NCBI RefSeq assembly: GCF_020184175.1
Contig: NC_065531.1
Location: forward strand, 78,772,604-78,836,603
Reading direction: 5' to 3'
Length of the DNA stretch: 64,000 bases
From: Aphis gossypii
Lineage: Eukaryota > Arthropoda > Insecta > Hemiptera > Aphididae
Both the position numbers and the translations under genes were made by a program. Positions 25,027-36,276 of this stretch are shown here, in pieces (position 1 is the first letter of the stretch; every line of letters begins with the position of its first letter). The notes beneath the pieces are model-generated. The model was given only the letters and a program-made list of their open reading frames with translations, was not told the origin of the DNA and ran no database searches.

Positions 25027-25325
25027 CTATATAGTAGTATAGTACCGAGCGGAGCCGCGGCGGCCGGCGAGCACGATTTAAGACATCTTAAATCCTGGTA
25101 CCGGGGACATGATGTTTATGGTAGGCAGTCCAGTCATGTTACGTATATCAGGTTGGTACCACCTTTTCTTCCCTTTAATCTAACACACTGTCATTCTGAA
25201 AATCTACCACCACCATCGACTTTTTCTTGTTCTCGAACACTCAAAGACGCTGTTACTTGTTTATCGTTTGTTAGTTCGACTCGTCACTTGTCTGTTGCAC
25301 GGTGTACTTGACTCTCAGTCGTTTC

Positions 25326-25502
25326 AAAAGACAAACAGCAAAATACCGCGTTGCCGGATTGCCGCTTTAGCCCGCCATCGTTTTTCCAGTGGTCGGTCCA
25401 GGCCATAGTTTTCAATTTTCATTGATCTCGTTTCTTTGTCGAAACTTACCGACGCCGTACTTCGATTTTCGATTGTTACATTTTCAATCTCAAGTCTCCA
25501 AC
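25326..25502 (+). promoter_or_regulatory. HP1 5' UTR / proximal promoter region
   Basis: The 200 bp before the HP1 start codon are CpG-containing and clearly less AT-rich than the surroundings, like the starts of other genes here. No upstream ATG in good context is obvious close to the start. No TATA box was identified, and the transcription start is not determinable by eye. Confidence 0.35.
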
Positions 25503-27972
25503 ATGAATCCTAGGTGAGTATCGACTTGTATGTTATGCACATGGACGGGTGACTAACATGTCGTCAACTGATGTTTACCTGCCGTTTTCATTGTTTGTAC
25601 ACATTTTTTCCACATCGATCTATTATTTTTTGACGAAATAAACTATTAATCGTAACTTCTCCCGTAGAAGATACCATTTGTTGTTTATTCTAGGTTATGT
25701 CATCATCGCCGTTGAAGAAATATAATTAAGTGTATACCTAAAAAGTTACCTAAACTATTTCAGATCTATGATGGATAAATTATCGGTGGTACAATATTTT
25801 GATCTAGAACCGCTGGACGGTGTTAACTTAGTGTTAAGTGTTATGTCTCTCCTGAGTTGTAGTCTAAGGACTAAAAAGGCTGCTTTATATTAAATATTAC
25901 TTGCCGTTGCCAACCTGTTTACGCGCGTCCATTGTTTCGTTGCCGCCCGCTTACAACGGTTTTTGAATCGATTTTACTTGCGCTCGTTTTTGTTAGTGTA
26001 TACTTTCTACTTAGATTAATTGGCACACTAATGATCGTCCGTATCGATTTTGATTATATAAGATGAGCAAGCCATAATAAAAATAATTTTTTTTTAGAGG
26101 AAACTGTTGCGACTTATATTTCAAACGGCGAGTTCCAAGTATGTCGGAATGAATTTCCTACTGATCTTCTACAGCTCTTCTACAGCTAGTTAAATAGATT
26201 TCTATTTATATAATATATGTATAGTAAAGTCTCGTTAATCTAATCGGGCTTGAAAATTATCACCTTACTTATTTACACCCGCGTTTGGAAGTTTGCGGTA
26301 CAAAGCATTTAACAGCATATTATAAGAACTACCGTTTTAAAAATATATATATAAATCAATACTTTAAATTAATAGGTACATATTGTGTTATGTGTGTATT
26401 AACTTGTTATAATATATACATAATTATAATCTTGATAAAATTAATTCAGTACCTATGTATAGATTAAAATAAATATAAATTTAAAAATTTTAATTACATA
26501 AAATTAAGTTTTTTTTAACTCATAGGTAATCTAAATGACCTCTCCCCAATTTCGTTTGGGTTAACCGAGACCTTACTGTATTACACATAACGCAATTATG
26601 CACACATTCGTTTTCATGTTTTCCCATTTGTAGTGTAGTGTGTGTTGCCAGCTTTGTATACTCTAAATACAGTTGGGACAGAAATAATTGGGGGTTCCTG
26701 TCAATTTGACTAACTCATTCTTACAATAAGTAGATTAAGTATTTATTTTGTTCTACTAATTAACAATTTTCATTTAATGATTTTAATCGTTGTTTTATGC
26801 CTAAATATTTAACATTGGTTACTTAAAGGGGTTAATCAATAATCAAATGAACAACATTTCATCTATAATATAAATTGTATCATACATTAATTATCTTATT
26901 TTAAAATATTAAGAAGATTAACTTGTTATTATTATTTAATATTTTATTTTATCTTTTCTAATGTTAGTTCTGTAATCATTTGTGCTTATTTTAAATCACT
27001 TTACAGATTTTATAATTTCTAGTTAAAACAAAAAAAATTATTGTTAGTATTTAATTAACAAAGTTCCTATGGTTTATATTTTTTTATACATGTATTAAAG
27101 TTGTTTTTAATATTTAATAAAATAAGAAAAATTATGTATGATTTCATTTTTGGAATAATGCTTTTAAAGATTACTTATGTATTAAAACTAAATACACTTG
27201 TTGGTGTCATTTGTTGCAAACTTATTTATAATTAACGATAAATCAATTTTGATGTATTGTTAATATATTAATGTTTTTTTATTTCAGATCCAAAGAAAGT
27301 GTACCACGTGTTGATTCTAATTCTGAAACCGAAGAACAGGAGGAGGAATACTCAGTTGAGAAGATCTTAGATAAACGCACCAGGAATGGAAAAGTGGAGT
27401 ATTTCCTTAAGTGGAATGGCTACAGTGATGCAGACAACACATGGGAACCTGAAGAAAATCTCGATTGCGAAGAGCTTATCAAGGATTTTGAAGAAAAACT
27501 TAAACAAGAGAAGAAGAAAACTCAACCTGAGCGTGGCCGAAAGCGTACGTTATCCAATTCAACTGTTACTAGTTGTGCTTCTTCAGATGCCGGGCCATCC
27601 AAAGGTAGTAGGAAGAATTCTCCTCCCCAAAAAAAGGTAGAGAAGTCTGATAAATTGGACAAGTCAGATAAGTCGGACAAATCAGATGAGATGGAAGATA
27701 GTGCAACTGTTGATGGAGAACAAAACGGTGTGTCAGACGATCCGCCAAATCATGTTGAGGAAAACGGCCCTCCCCCTGAAAAAGTGGCTGAAAAAATTAT
27801 TGGCGCCACCGATTCTAGCGGACAGCTTATGTTCCTGTTAAAATGGCAAGGAATAGAAGAAGCTGATTTAATCCCGGCTAAAGATGCTAATTTAATGTGC
27901 CCACAAATCGTTATCAAGTTTTATGAAGAAAGACTTACATGGCATGCTCCTGAAAACAAAAACGGTGTTTAA
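25503..27972 (+). CDS. HP1: Heterochromatin protein 1 (chromodomain + chromoshadow domain)
   Basis: The model uses two coding exons: 25503-25513 (ATG AAT CCT AG, donor GTGAGT) and 27288-27972 (acceptor TTTATTTCAG). They join in phase to give 231 residues starting MNPRSKESVP. The chromodomain (about residues 24-76) contains EEYSVEKILDKR, VEYFLKWNGY and NTWEPEENL, with the three methyl-lysine cage aromatics at Y25, W46 and Y49. An acidic stretch precedes it. The hinge is rich in Lys/Ser with DKSDKSDKSDE repeats. The chromoshadow domain (about 168-225) runs from VAEKIIGATD through LMFLLKWQGIEEADLIPA to the IVIKFYEERLTWH helix used for dimerisation. HP1 binds H3K9 methylation and recruits silencing factors. 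The long intron of about 1.8 kb after an 11-nt coding exon is notable. It is convergent with the tetraspanin gene downstream. Confidence 0.95.
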
Positions 27973-30132
27973 CTGATGATGACAAGTGTTTATGAAGGGT
28001 TAACTATTATTTTATATTAAATCCTATTGTATAATATGTCTTCAATTATTTTATTTTATTATTACATGTGGCAGGATATGCCTTACAGTTTAAAGTTATT
28101 AGTTCATCAATTATTAAATATTTAACTGTTAGTAACTAAGTACTTTCATTAAATGGTATTTTTTTTTTTTTTTTATTTCAATGATACAGTTTCATAATAG
28201 TATTTTCAAAATTGTTTATATTTCATTTTATGTTATTAAATAACTTATTAGTTTTGAAAATTTTCATTATTTAATCATTAAAGTTATGATGTACCAGTTA
28301 AAAATTATATCATAAATACCAAAATAAGTAAACTTAAGTTTATCTAGTTAGGTATTTATATGTTTTAACGTTGGGTTTTAACATTTAATACTTCTTTATT
28401 TTATTAATTAAAACATTTATTCACCGAATTTAATTTTTTATTACAGACAATTAGTATCATTTAAAACCATCTATTTGATTTGAGTGTTGTGTTAGGTATT
28501 TAATTTTTTTTTATATTTTTATTTTTTATTACCAAGTTTAACAATTCTATATAATTAATTTTGCTCATGCAAATTTTAATTATGTGTAATTAATATAAAT
28601 TATGCTGCTTCTAAAAATGTATTTTATTAATATGAGTATCTGAGGTTATTAAGTCTTTAAAATTATTTTCTGGAAGACCAATTGATAATTATAAAAATCC
28701 TTTGAAATAAGTTACATTTATAATATATCCTTTATTTTATGTTAACTTAAAATTTTAATTTTTAAATTTAATACTATGCATGTAAACATGTAGTTTTCTT
28801 CCTTTAACTTGATGAAAATCATTAAAGTATTTGATTTAAGCTATTTGCGTACATGTTTAACTTAATGATAAAACTTAAAAGTAATTAAGATAATAAATGA
28901 AATTGTTCTATTTTAATTTTTAAGAGATGTTTTTTCAATTTATTTTTGTTATGAATAAAAGGCTTAATTTTTCTTAACGCCTGTTTTAATAGAATAATAG
29001 ATCAACTTACCTTTTGAAGTAAATTTTAGTGGGGTTGATTTGAAATTTGAACAGTATTACCACAAAATTATAATTTTTAAGTATAGAAGGAAAATTCATT
29101 ATACCAATTTGGTGGTTTGTTGAAGCCTAATGATTGGACATACAATTGCTTAATGTAAAGAACAGAAATAAAATAAAATAAAAAAAACTACAGTTCATTG
29201 TTTATTCATGGTAATATTTTTTAATTTTTTTTTACAAAATAATGTATATTATATTATGGAATGTATAGATAAAATTTGTTAGTAGAGTTAGTAATACATA
29301 CGTTTCAATAATTATTTATTAGTATACTTGTGAAGTTAAGCATAATTCAATTTTTAAATTATGTAAGTAGTACTAGTAGGAACTTAACTTAAAAATTCAT
29401 TGAAAATAAACTGCATATTAATACTAAAATTTGTTTGGCACAAATCTAAAAAAATTTATATACCTTTTAAAAATAATACTTTCAAGATATTTTGAGCAAA
29501 ATTAAAAATTAAATTGAATTACAATGACAAAATTCCCCCGAAAAGAGATCTAAGTATGGTAAATTTAATAAAGAAACTTTACAGATATGACAAAAGAGTG
29601 GTTATTTTGGGTCACTGCTTAATGTTTCTTTGAAAATGTTAAAATAAAAAGGATAGATAACGCAAGAAATATTTTAAAAAGGATAAAGCTACCAAACGGT
29701 AAAAATAAAAGTTTGATATCATAACTGTGCGTTTAAATTGTAGGCAATTTGGTTATGGTTATAAACATGTAGTTCACAAGATAGTTCAAGATAAAATACA
29801 TATTAATACATTTCATATGTATTATTAGTTGTTAAAAAAAAATCTAGGTGACTATGATCTAATCTAATTATATGTGAGTATGTGATGTTAAAATAGGGCG
29901 TTAATGATACATAGTTATGAAAATAACCAATCAAACTTAATCAAGAACCTAAAAAATCAGAGGAATAGACTCAATATGCATGTTCACTTAATGTTACACT
30001 AAAGAGTAAGACTACAATCTTCTTATCACTATTTTAGGTATGAAAAAATATTGATTAGGCTTAAAAACCTCTTTTAAAAAAAGTATATATATTTATTAAT
30101 TTTGTCTGTTTATGTCTTAAGATGAATTCCAT
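27973..30132. other. HP1 3' UTR and convergent intergenic DNA
   Basis: AT-rich sequence with no gene. Poly(A) signals for HP1 occur at 28954-28959 (AATAAA) and near 29167. For the tetraspanin on the - strand, an AATAAA at 30092-30097 lies about 36 nt past its stop. The two transcripts therefore end within this stretch and may be close to overlapping. Confidence 0.5.
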
Positions 30133-33100
30133 CTAGTGCCACTTGCCTTTTTGTGCAAATATGTCAGCACGTAGATTTTGAGCAAAGCATATGCCTAAAA
30201 TCTGAAATTAAAAAAAATATATTAGCTTAAAAATGAATTCAAAAATAAGAATGCTATACATTGGACTGATAATAAATTAAAAACATGCACAAACTTGATA
30301 ATTTATTTTTTTTTTTTGTATCAAATATAGGCACTGCATTCAAATCTTGCAAACTAATTTTTAATAAAATTGATAAAAAAAAAAAGAGGCAAGAGATTTT
30401 AAGGTAATTAATGTATAAATAAGTTATAAGTTAATACAAAATATAATGATTAGCCATTAGCAACTACTAGAAAATTGATTGACAAAAATTTAGTCAAATT
30501 TATAAAGGGTATAATACTATATTTATCTTTAACTCAAGTTAAAGAATATAATTATTACAATAATTTTTAGTTGCAGTTGAAGTTTTTATTTTTGTGACAT
30601 TTTCAAGTAAACTAAAACTATACATCCTTATTTTAATTTTCATAAAATTATTAAAATCTAATAAAATAATACTTCCTAATTGTTTAAGCTTACTTTTTAA
30701 TTCAATTTTACAATATTTTTTAATAACAAAAAAGCATTAAAGTGAAATTTTAATTGTCAGTGGTGTTGAGTGTTGACTAAGACTAAATTATTTAGTATAT
30801 TTACTACTTAATTAGTACCATGTAGAAATTATTTTATACTCATAAGGAAATAAAATATTAATTTAAAAATGACTATTAAGTGAATAACCATCTTTGTCTT
30901 ACCTAATTTATCTCCAGTTATTCATAATATATATTGTTAAAGGACTGAAACAATTTTAATTAATCTAACTCACCTTACAAAATGCTGAGATAAGACATAC
31001 AGTAGCTATAAAAAGCATGTTTCTTTCTAGCCATTCTTCTCCAGATTGTAAACATCCTTTTTCATTAATGATGAGGTCCACTCGTTTTCCGACATCGTCG
31101 GTCTAAATACAATTACACACAAGCATTGTAAAAGAAAAAAAAAATACTACTAAAAATGCAATACAAAACATGATGCACGCAAAAATACATAATAAATATA
31201 CCATACAACCAAATACCGAAAAACAGAGTACATGCCTAGTTAGCAAGAAATACCTAATACCTGTAATATGGTGACAGTCATAACTGTTGTTAAAACTCCA
31301 ATAAAATTATCCTCAACCCATTCCTCAGCAGCCCGCATGCAACCTCTTTCATATATATTTCTTTCACCTGTTTGCGTTGGTAAATTTAAGCTAGTCCATT
31401 TTTCAGCGTACTATAATCGTTACAATATGACAGATGTTAATTGTTAATAGTTGTTATTAAAAGCTTTTATTTAATTATATTAGATCAGTGGCGCCGGTGC
31501 TTAAACAATACCCACAATTTATCAAAAAGGGTTAAAGAGTTATTTAGATCAGCGTTTCCCAAAGTATGTTCTGCAGAACCTTAGGGTTCCGTGGGACAAT
31601 GTCAAAGGTTCTGCCAGATGTATGTGATTTCTGATTATTGAGAAAATTATTTTATATTATATTGGAAAAAATATTATTAAAATGTTGATTGAAAATTGTT
31701 TTTTTTTTTTTAAATTAGAGTTGAGTAGTAATTAAAGACATAGGGGTTCCGTAAAACATAAACTAATTTTTAAGTGTAGCATGATCGTAGATGTTTGGTA
31801 ATCGCTGACTTAGATAATATACTTATTACCAAGGTTTGAATTTTATAGCACTAAAAATTATTAGAATATGCTTTAAAAACACAATAAATAGCAAAAATGA
31901 AAATTTATTTTGTTCACAAATAAAAAAAACTTGTATCTATCAATTAATACATTAAATTTTTTAAAAACAATTGTAAATAATAAAAAATAAAAGAAATAAA
32001 AACTTTCTATTATAAACTTATTTTTTTTAATATTAGGTAATACTATTCGAATTTGTTGATTCATTAAACTATAAAATATAAACGCTTTTTGAGTAAGGCA
32101 ACTATTCAAAATTGTCATATTGTCATGTTTCACACCATAAAATATATATTACTTTTATGAAAACACAAAATAAAAGTTATATTAATACAGCAAATTAGCT
32201 GAAAATGACACCAAAACTTAAAAATAGCACTAAAAGCTAAAAATCTTTAAAATATGCAAAACATAGCAAAATAAAATTTCATATTTGAAGTCTGGTGAAC
32301 AAAACAATTTTATAGTTACTGTGCTATTTTATCTGTATTCAATAAAAAATTAACCAATGCTATAAAATCCAAGCCCTGCTTAATACTTAGTTACCTAACC
32401 AAGGACTCCCTTGTAATCTTTCCAATTTTAATTGATAGTAGCTGCTGGGAATATACAATAATTATTTATTATTTACAATTCTTATATCATATTTATTTAT
32501 TTTTATTGTTAAAATTATGGATCTATGGTAGTGGTGGGTCGTTCATGAATGAATCGTTCCTTTGGAATGAGTCCTGAGAGGAACGAATCGGAACGATTCC
32601 ACCTACTCGTTCCTTTTAGGTGCAATAAGTTCAAAATCAAATTGATCCATATTCATATCACATACCGATTACACCGGAATACCGAATTGAGACCACAGAT
32701 GTATAAAATATCTGTGATTGAGACCGACAAGATGCGCGCGTGAATTGTGAATCGGTTCGTATAATACGAGTGGCTGAAACCAACAGTCCTTAGTAGTTTG
32801 GTTCGGTATCGGTACTAGTTAAATAATAATATTAAAAACGAACGATGGAACTAGGAATCGTTCCTTTTGTGGAACTGGAACGAAAAATCCCATCACTAAT
32901 CTACGGCATGAATTATTTATTATCTTAATTCATGATCTACATTCTACAGCCAAGCTCCATTGCCCCAAAGTTGGTCTCCTACTTTTAAAATGTACTTTAT
33001 ATTTGAAATAGATAAATTAAGTGAACGGCACCACTGTTTAAATAATATGTTTTGTTAAAACTTTATGAATTGAGTATATTAATTTTAGGATTCATATAAA

Positions 33101-34566
33101 TCAGCATTGTTTTAACTTAATCTAAGTCAGGTGCAGATACAAGAATTTATGGGAGCAATTACCCCTTGAATTTCCTAAAATAATTTAATTATATATTATT
33201 ATAACATTTACTTTAATGGGGTGCCATTACTGGGTGACTTACCCCTTCCGACATTCAAATCTAATCCAATTTACTTATTGTATAACATGTAAATACAGAT
33301 TTTAAATATATTACATTTTGTTTCAATAATAATAATAATAATAAAAAACATTAACTTCAAACAATAATAAAAAATTAAATAATTGAGTTTTAAGCAAATA
33401 CCTTGGATCCACACCTGATATGAGTATGTATAAAAATGTTTATACTTACGAATCCTTCTTTCCTCACATCATACCCACATTGTTTGTTTTCTACTATTTC
33501 CTATAAATAATTTTAAAATTGTTGAATACGAGCATAGACTCTACTACTCTAGTTAACATTGATAAAATTATAAATAATAGCTTACATTAAGTTTACGTTT
33601 ACAACAAGAAAAAGGTACTCCACATGCTTCTCGGCTGCCAACCTTTTGTGAAGAGCAGTTAAAATAATTGTTTAAATCCCAATCTTCAGGACCTTTGATT
33701 CCACAGCATTGTAACTTAAATTTAAAAACAATATTTATATTAATTAATAATGATAAATAATTTATATGGATAATATAAATGTATAAAACAATATAAGATA
33801 CCCAGTCTTCTTGTATCCAATCGATAAGATTTTGCTGATCTGGGTCTTCCCTATAATGAACAATGAATGTTTGAAGTCCTTCAGTGGCTTGTGATTTAAT
33901 CTATTATTTATAGTTTGTTAATACAATATTTTTAAATATTTACTTAAAAGTTTATTTATTATTAAAGAAAGAGGTAAACTTACAGAATCTTTAAATACAA
34001 ATGTTAATACTCCTGCAGTTAGCTCAAGTATTAAAATTACAGCTAAGAGAACTGCATACTAAAATAAAATGTATATTATATTTATAAATAATTAAAAACA
34101 AAATATGAATATGCATTCATTAATACAATAATTTATATTTTATAATACTTACACTTCCAAGTAAACATGTGTTTTCACGCAATGCTCCAATGCAACCGGT
34201 GAAACCTATTATAAAAGTTATTCCACCTAAAAAAATTCAAAATATTGTACAAAATCTGAATTCCTTTGTGATAAATGTATAACTTACCAATTAAAATTAA
34301 AGCAAAAGCTGGATCTAGTGCTAAATGTGTGAGTTTACTTAGATTATTAAATGCATTTTTCTCCGTCCATGCCCAAACACCCACTGCCATCACAGATAAA
34401 CCAAACATCTAAAATTATAAAGTTAAAAAATTGAAAAAAGAGTTAAAGAAAAGTGTTTTTTGTTTAATCTTACCCAAAATAACACGTTAAAACTGAATAT
34501 GATGTACTTTAGGCAACAACTAACTTCGCTAACTTCTTCTCGTCTATATTTCTGTTGAACAGCCAT
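30133..34566 (-). CDS. TspanC8-type tetraspanin (TSPAN5/14/33 group)
   Basis: Exons read on the - strand: 34474-34566, 34288-34408, 34153-34226, 33984-34058, 33802-33900, 33586-33714, 33450-33500, then either 31261-31410 or 30974-31102, then 30133-30201. All junctions are GT..AG and in phase, giving 286 or 279 residues. The four membrane segments are visible: VSCCLKYIIFSFNVLFW, DPAFALILIGGITFIIGFTG, YAVLLAVILILELTAGVLTF, and a fourth supplied by the alternative exon. The large loop has CCG, FNC, AC..PFSCC, QCG and a final GC, that is eight cysteines, the mark of the TspanC8 subgroup that escorts ADAM10 and so influences Notch shedding. The C-terminus is ILGICFAQNLRADIF. Which insect paralogue (Tsp3A, Tsp26A or Tsp86D type) is not resolved. 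The gene lies head to head with NUFIP1. Confidence 0.93.
30974..31102 (-). CDS. Tetraspanin alternative exon B (loop end + TM4)
   Basis: This 129-nt, phase-0 exon encodes 43 residues starting TDDVGKRVDL, with the final loop cysteine in NEKGCLQSGEEW and a membrane segment MLFIATVCLISAFCK. It can be joined from exon 33450-33500 to 30133-30201 without frame change, in place of exon A. Including both A and B would duplicate the last loop cysteine and add a fifth membrane segment, so mutually exclusive use is inferred. Confidence 0.82.
31261..31410 (-). CDS. Tetraspanin alternative exon A (loop end + TM4)
   Basis: This 150-nt, phase-0 exon encodes 50 residues starting YAEKWTSLNL. It carries the final loop cysteine in YERGCMRAAEEW and the membrane segment FIGVLTTVMTVTILQ. 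It aligns with exon B (GCMRAAEEWVEDN versus GCLQSGEEWLERN), so the pair arose by exon duplication. The acceptor is TTATAG and the donor GTATTAG. Use instead of exon B is inferred, not observed. Confidence 0.82.
31550..31807. mobile_element. hAT-like MITE in tetraspanin intron
   Basis: Termini are CAGCGTTTCCCAAAG on the left and, read inversely on the right, CAGCGATTACCAAAC. The flanks are ATTTAGAT (31542-31549) and ACTTAGAT (31808-31815), a 7/8 match to an 8-bp target duplication. The end sequence resembles the CAG..GTTCCCAAA termini of the hAT-Charlie group. It has no coding capacity and is moderately decayed. Confidence 0.75.
31811..32520. other. Tetraspanin intron sequence between two MITEs
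   Basis: AT-rich, no exon seen. The open frame at 31873-32133 on the - strand is AT-driven and without features. Confidence 0.45.
32529..32898. mobile_element. hAT-like MITE with TAGTGGTGGG ends in tetraspanin intron
   Basis: The left end is TAGTGGTGGG and the right end, inverted, is TAGTGATGGG. Flanks ATCTATGG (32521-32528) and ATCTACGG (32899-32906) match at 7 of 8 positions. Sub-terminal repeats of GAACGA/TCGTTCC occur at both ends (for example near 32540, 32580, 32838 and 32878). The 370-bp element encodes no transposase; the open frame inside is incidental. Confidence 0.78.
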
Positions 34567-36276
34567 ATCGAACTACTTCGACTAGATTATGAGGATATAA
34601 AAAAACTACTACTGAAACAAACATAATATATTATACCAGTTAATATAATGCAAATATACAACAATAGATGTGAACATTTTTTAAATTTATTATTTACCGA
34701 AAATGTTTTGTCTATTAACTTGTAGGTTAAAAATTCATTAGCAATCAAACAAAATGAATTGCAAGGTGATCAGGTTTAAAGTTGACGAATAATTCATTTT
34801 AGTAAGTATTTATAAATATTTATTGAAATTAATGAACAATTAACTTAAGTTTTAAAAGAGTTTAGAAAAAAGTTATTGGACTCATACATAACGATTTGAT
34901 AGTTGGCCACGAGTTATAACTAAAATAAAACAGTTAGCACTGGATAGCGGATCACCGAATGGACGCAATATTAACTATCAAGCTCTAAAGCAAGTTGAGA
35001 GCTCTCAACTTGCTGTGCAGTAAGCTTGAGAGTTGACTTTTTATTTTTTTTTTTTTAATATGATAAGAACAATATAATATTGTTATTGTGATTGTATTTA
35101 TGAGGTCGAAACCAGTGCAATCATGTGCTGCATTTATTCGATACGTAATATTGGCGAACTGGAAAATGACGTGATAACCACCACGCACGATCACTGAGAT
35201 AGATAAGAATACCTCTGCGATAATACAATTTAAATACATCATGTTTACTGATAGTGTTTCGTAAACACGTGCTTCGGTTTTCAATACTCGTATGCGACGT
35301 GCGTTTAAACGATTTTGCATAATTAATAAAAAAGTAATATTGTAATTTGTAATAAAATTACTGTGTAACGATTACCGATCTTAAAAGTGCTCACCAGTCA
35401 CAAACACACAATTTTAAATTCTAAGTCGGTCTTTTCTCCGGTTAAATATAAAAACAATTTTAAAATCACTAATAATAAATATAATTCACGTTTCAAAGTT
35501 TTTATTAAGGAACTGCGTAATTTGAAAAAACAACTACATGCATTGCTCGGAGATTTTTTGTTCAAGTTGCTGGTATTTTTCCTTTAAATTACAATAATAT
35601 GAATTTAAGTTTTAATTATTTTACAACATAATTTGCTGTGTTCACAACTATTTTATGGTTCATAACCTTGTATCTAAAAATTTGTTAGTCAAAACTGGTT
35701 GTTAAATATATTCTGGGAATATAATGAACACATACCATTATGATATGATGCAAATATTCCAGTATAATTTTTTAACATCCATATGTATTAACAGATTAAT
35801 AGTATATGATATTTAAATTTTAGTATCTTACATTGGGAATCCATGAATCTTGTCTATATGAAATCTATTGTGATCAATTTGTATTACAGTTTACTAAGAT
35901 TGAGATAATCTATTGATTTTTATAGAGATACTACATCTTGGATAAGTTATGCTAATATTTTTAGTTTTTAGACTTAAAAGATTATTTAAATTCATTTCAA
36001 GGTCAATACTAGTTTCTAGTATTCTATTAATTTAAATTAGTATCAATTTGAATAAAATGTTTATAATTATCATATTATTACTTAACATTAAATTTTGTAG
36101 TTTTGATAGAACTTAAAATTTGTTTTGCTTCTACCTAAATTTATTTTCTTTAGTTTTATAGTATGAAAAATTAGTTTACAAAAATAATGTTTCTGGTGTT
36201 TACTGGTTTAATTTAAATATTTATAATATTTATTTTGTATTTTATTTCAGATATCATTGAATTACATTCTTCCGAC
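34567..36276. promoter_or_regulatory. Divergent region between tetraspanin and NUFIP1 genes
   Basis: The two start codons are 1.7 kb apart and point away from each other. An acceptor TTTATTTCAG at 36241-36250 lies 26 bp before the NUFIP1 ATG, so NUFIP1 probably has at least one upstream non-coding exon in this region. A perfect 26-bp palindrome is at 34989-35014. Open frames at 34985-35320 (-) and 35387-35587 (+) show no domain. Confidence 0.4.
34989..35014. repeat. Perfect 26-bp palindrome
   Basis: The half-site AGCAAGTTGAGAG is followed directly by its exact complement, with no spacer. The related words GCTTGAGAGTTG follow at 35022-35034. It lies in the divergent promoter region and could be a dimeric factor site or an unstable palindrome. 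Confidence 0.8.
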
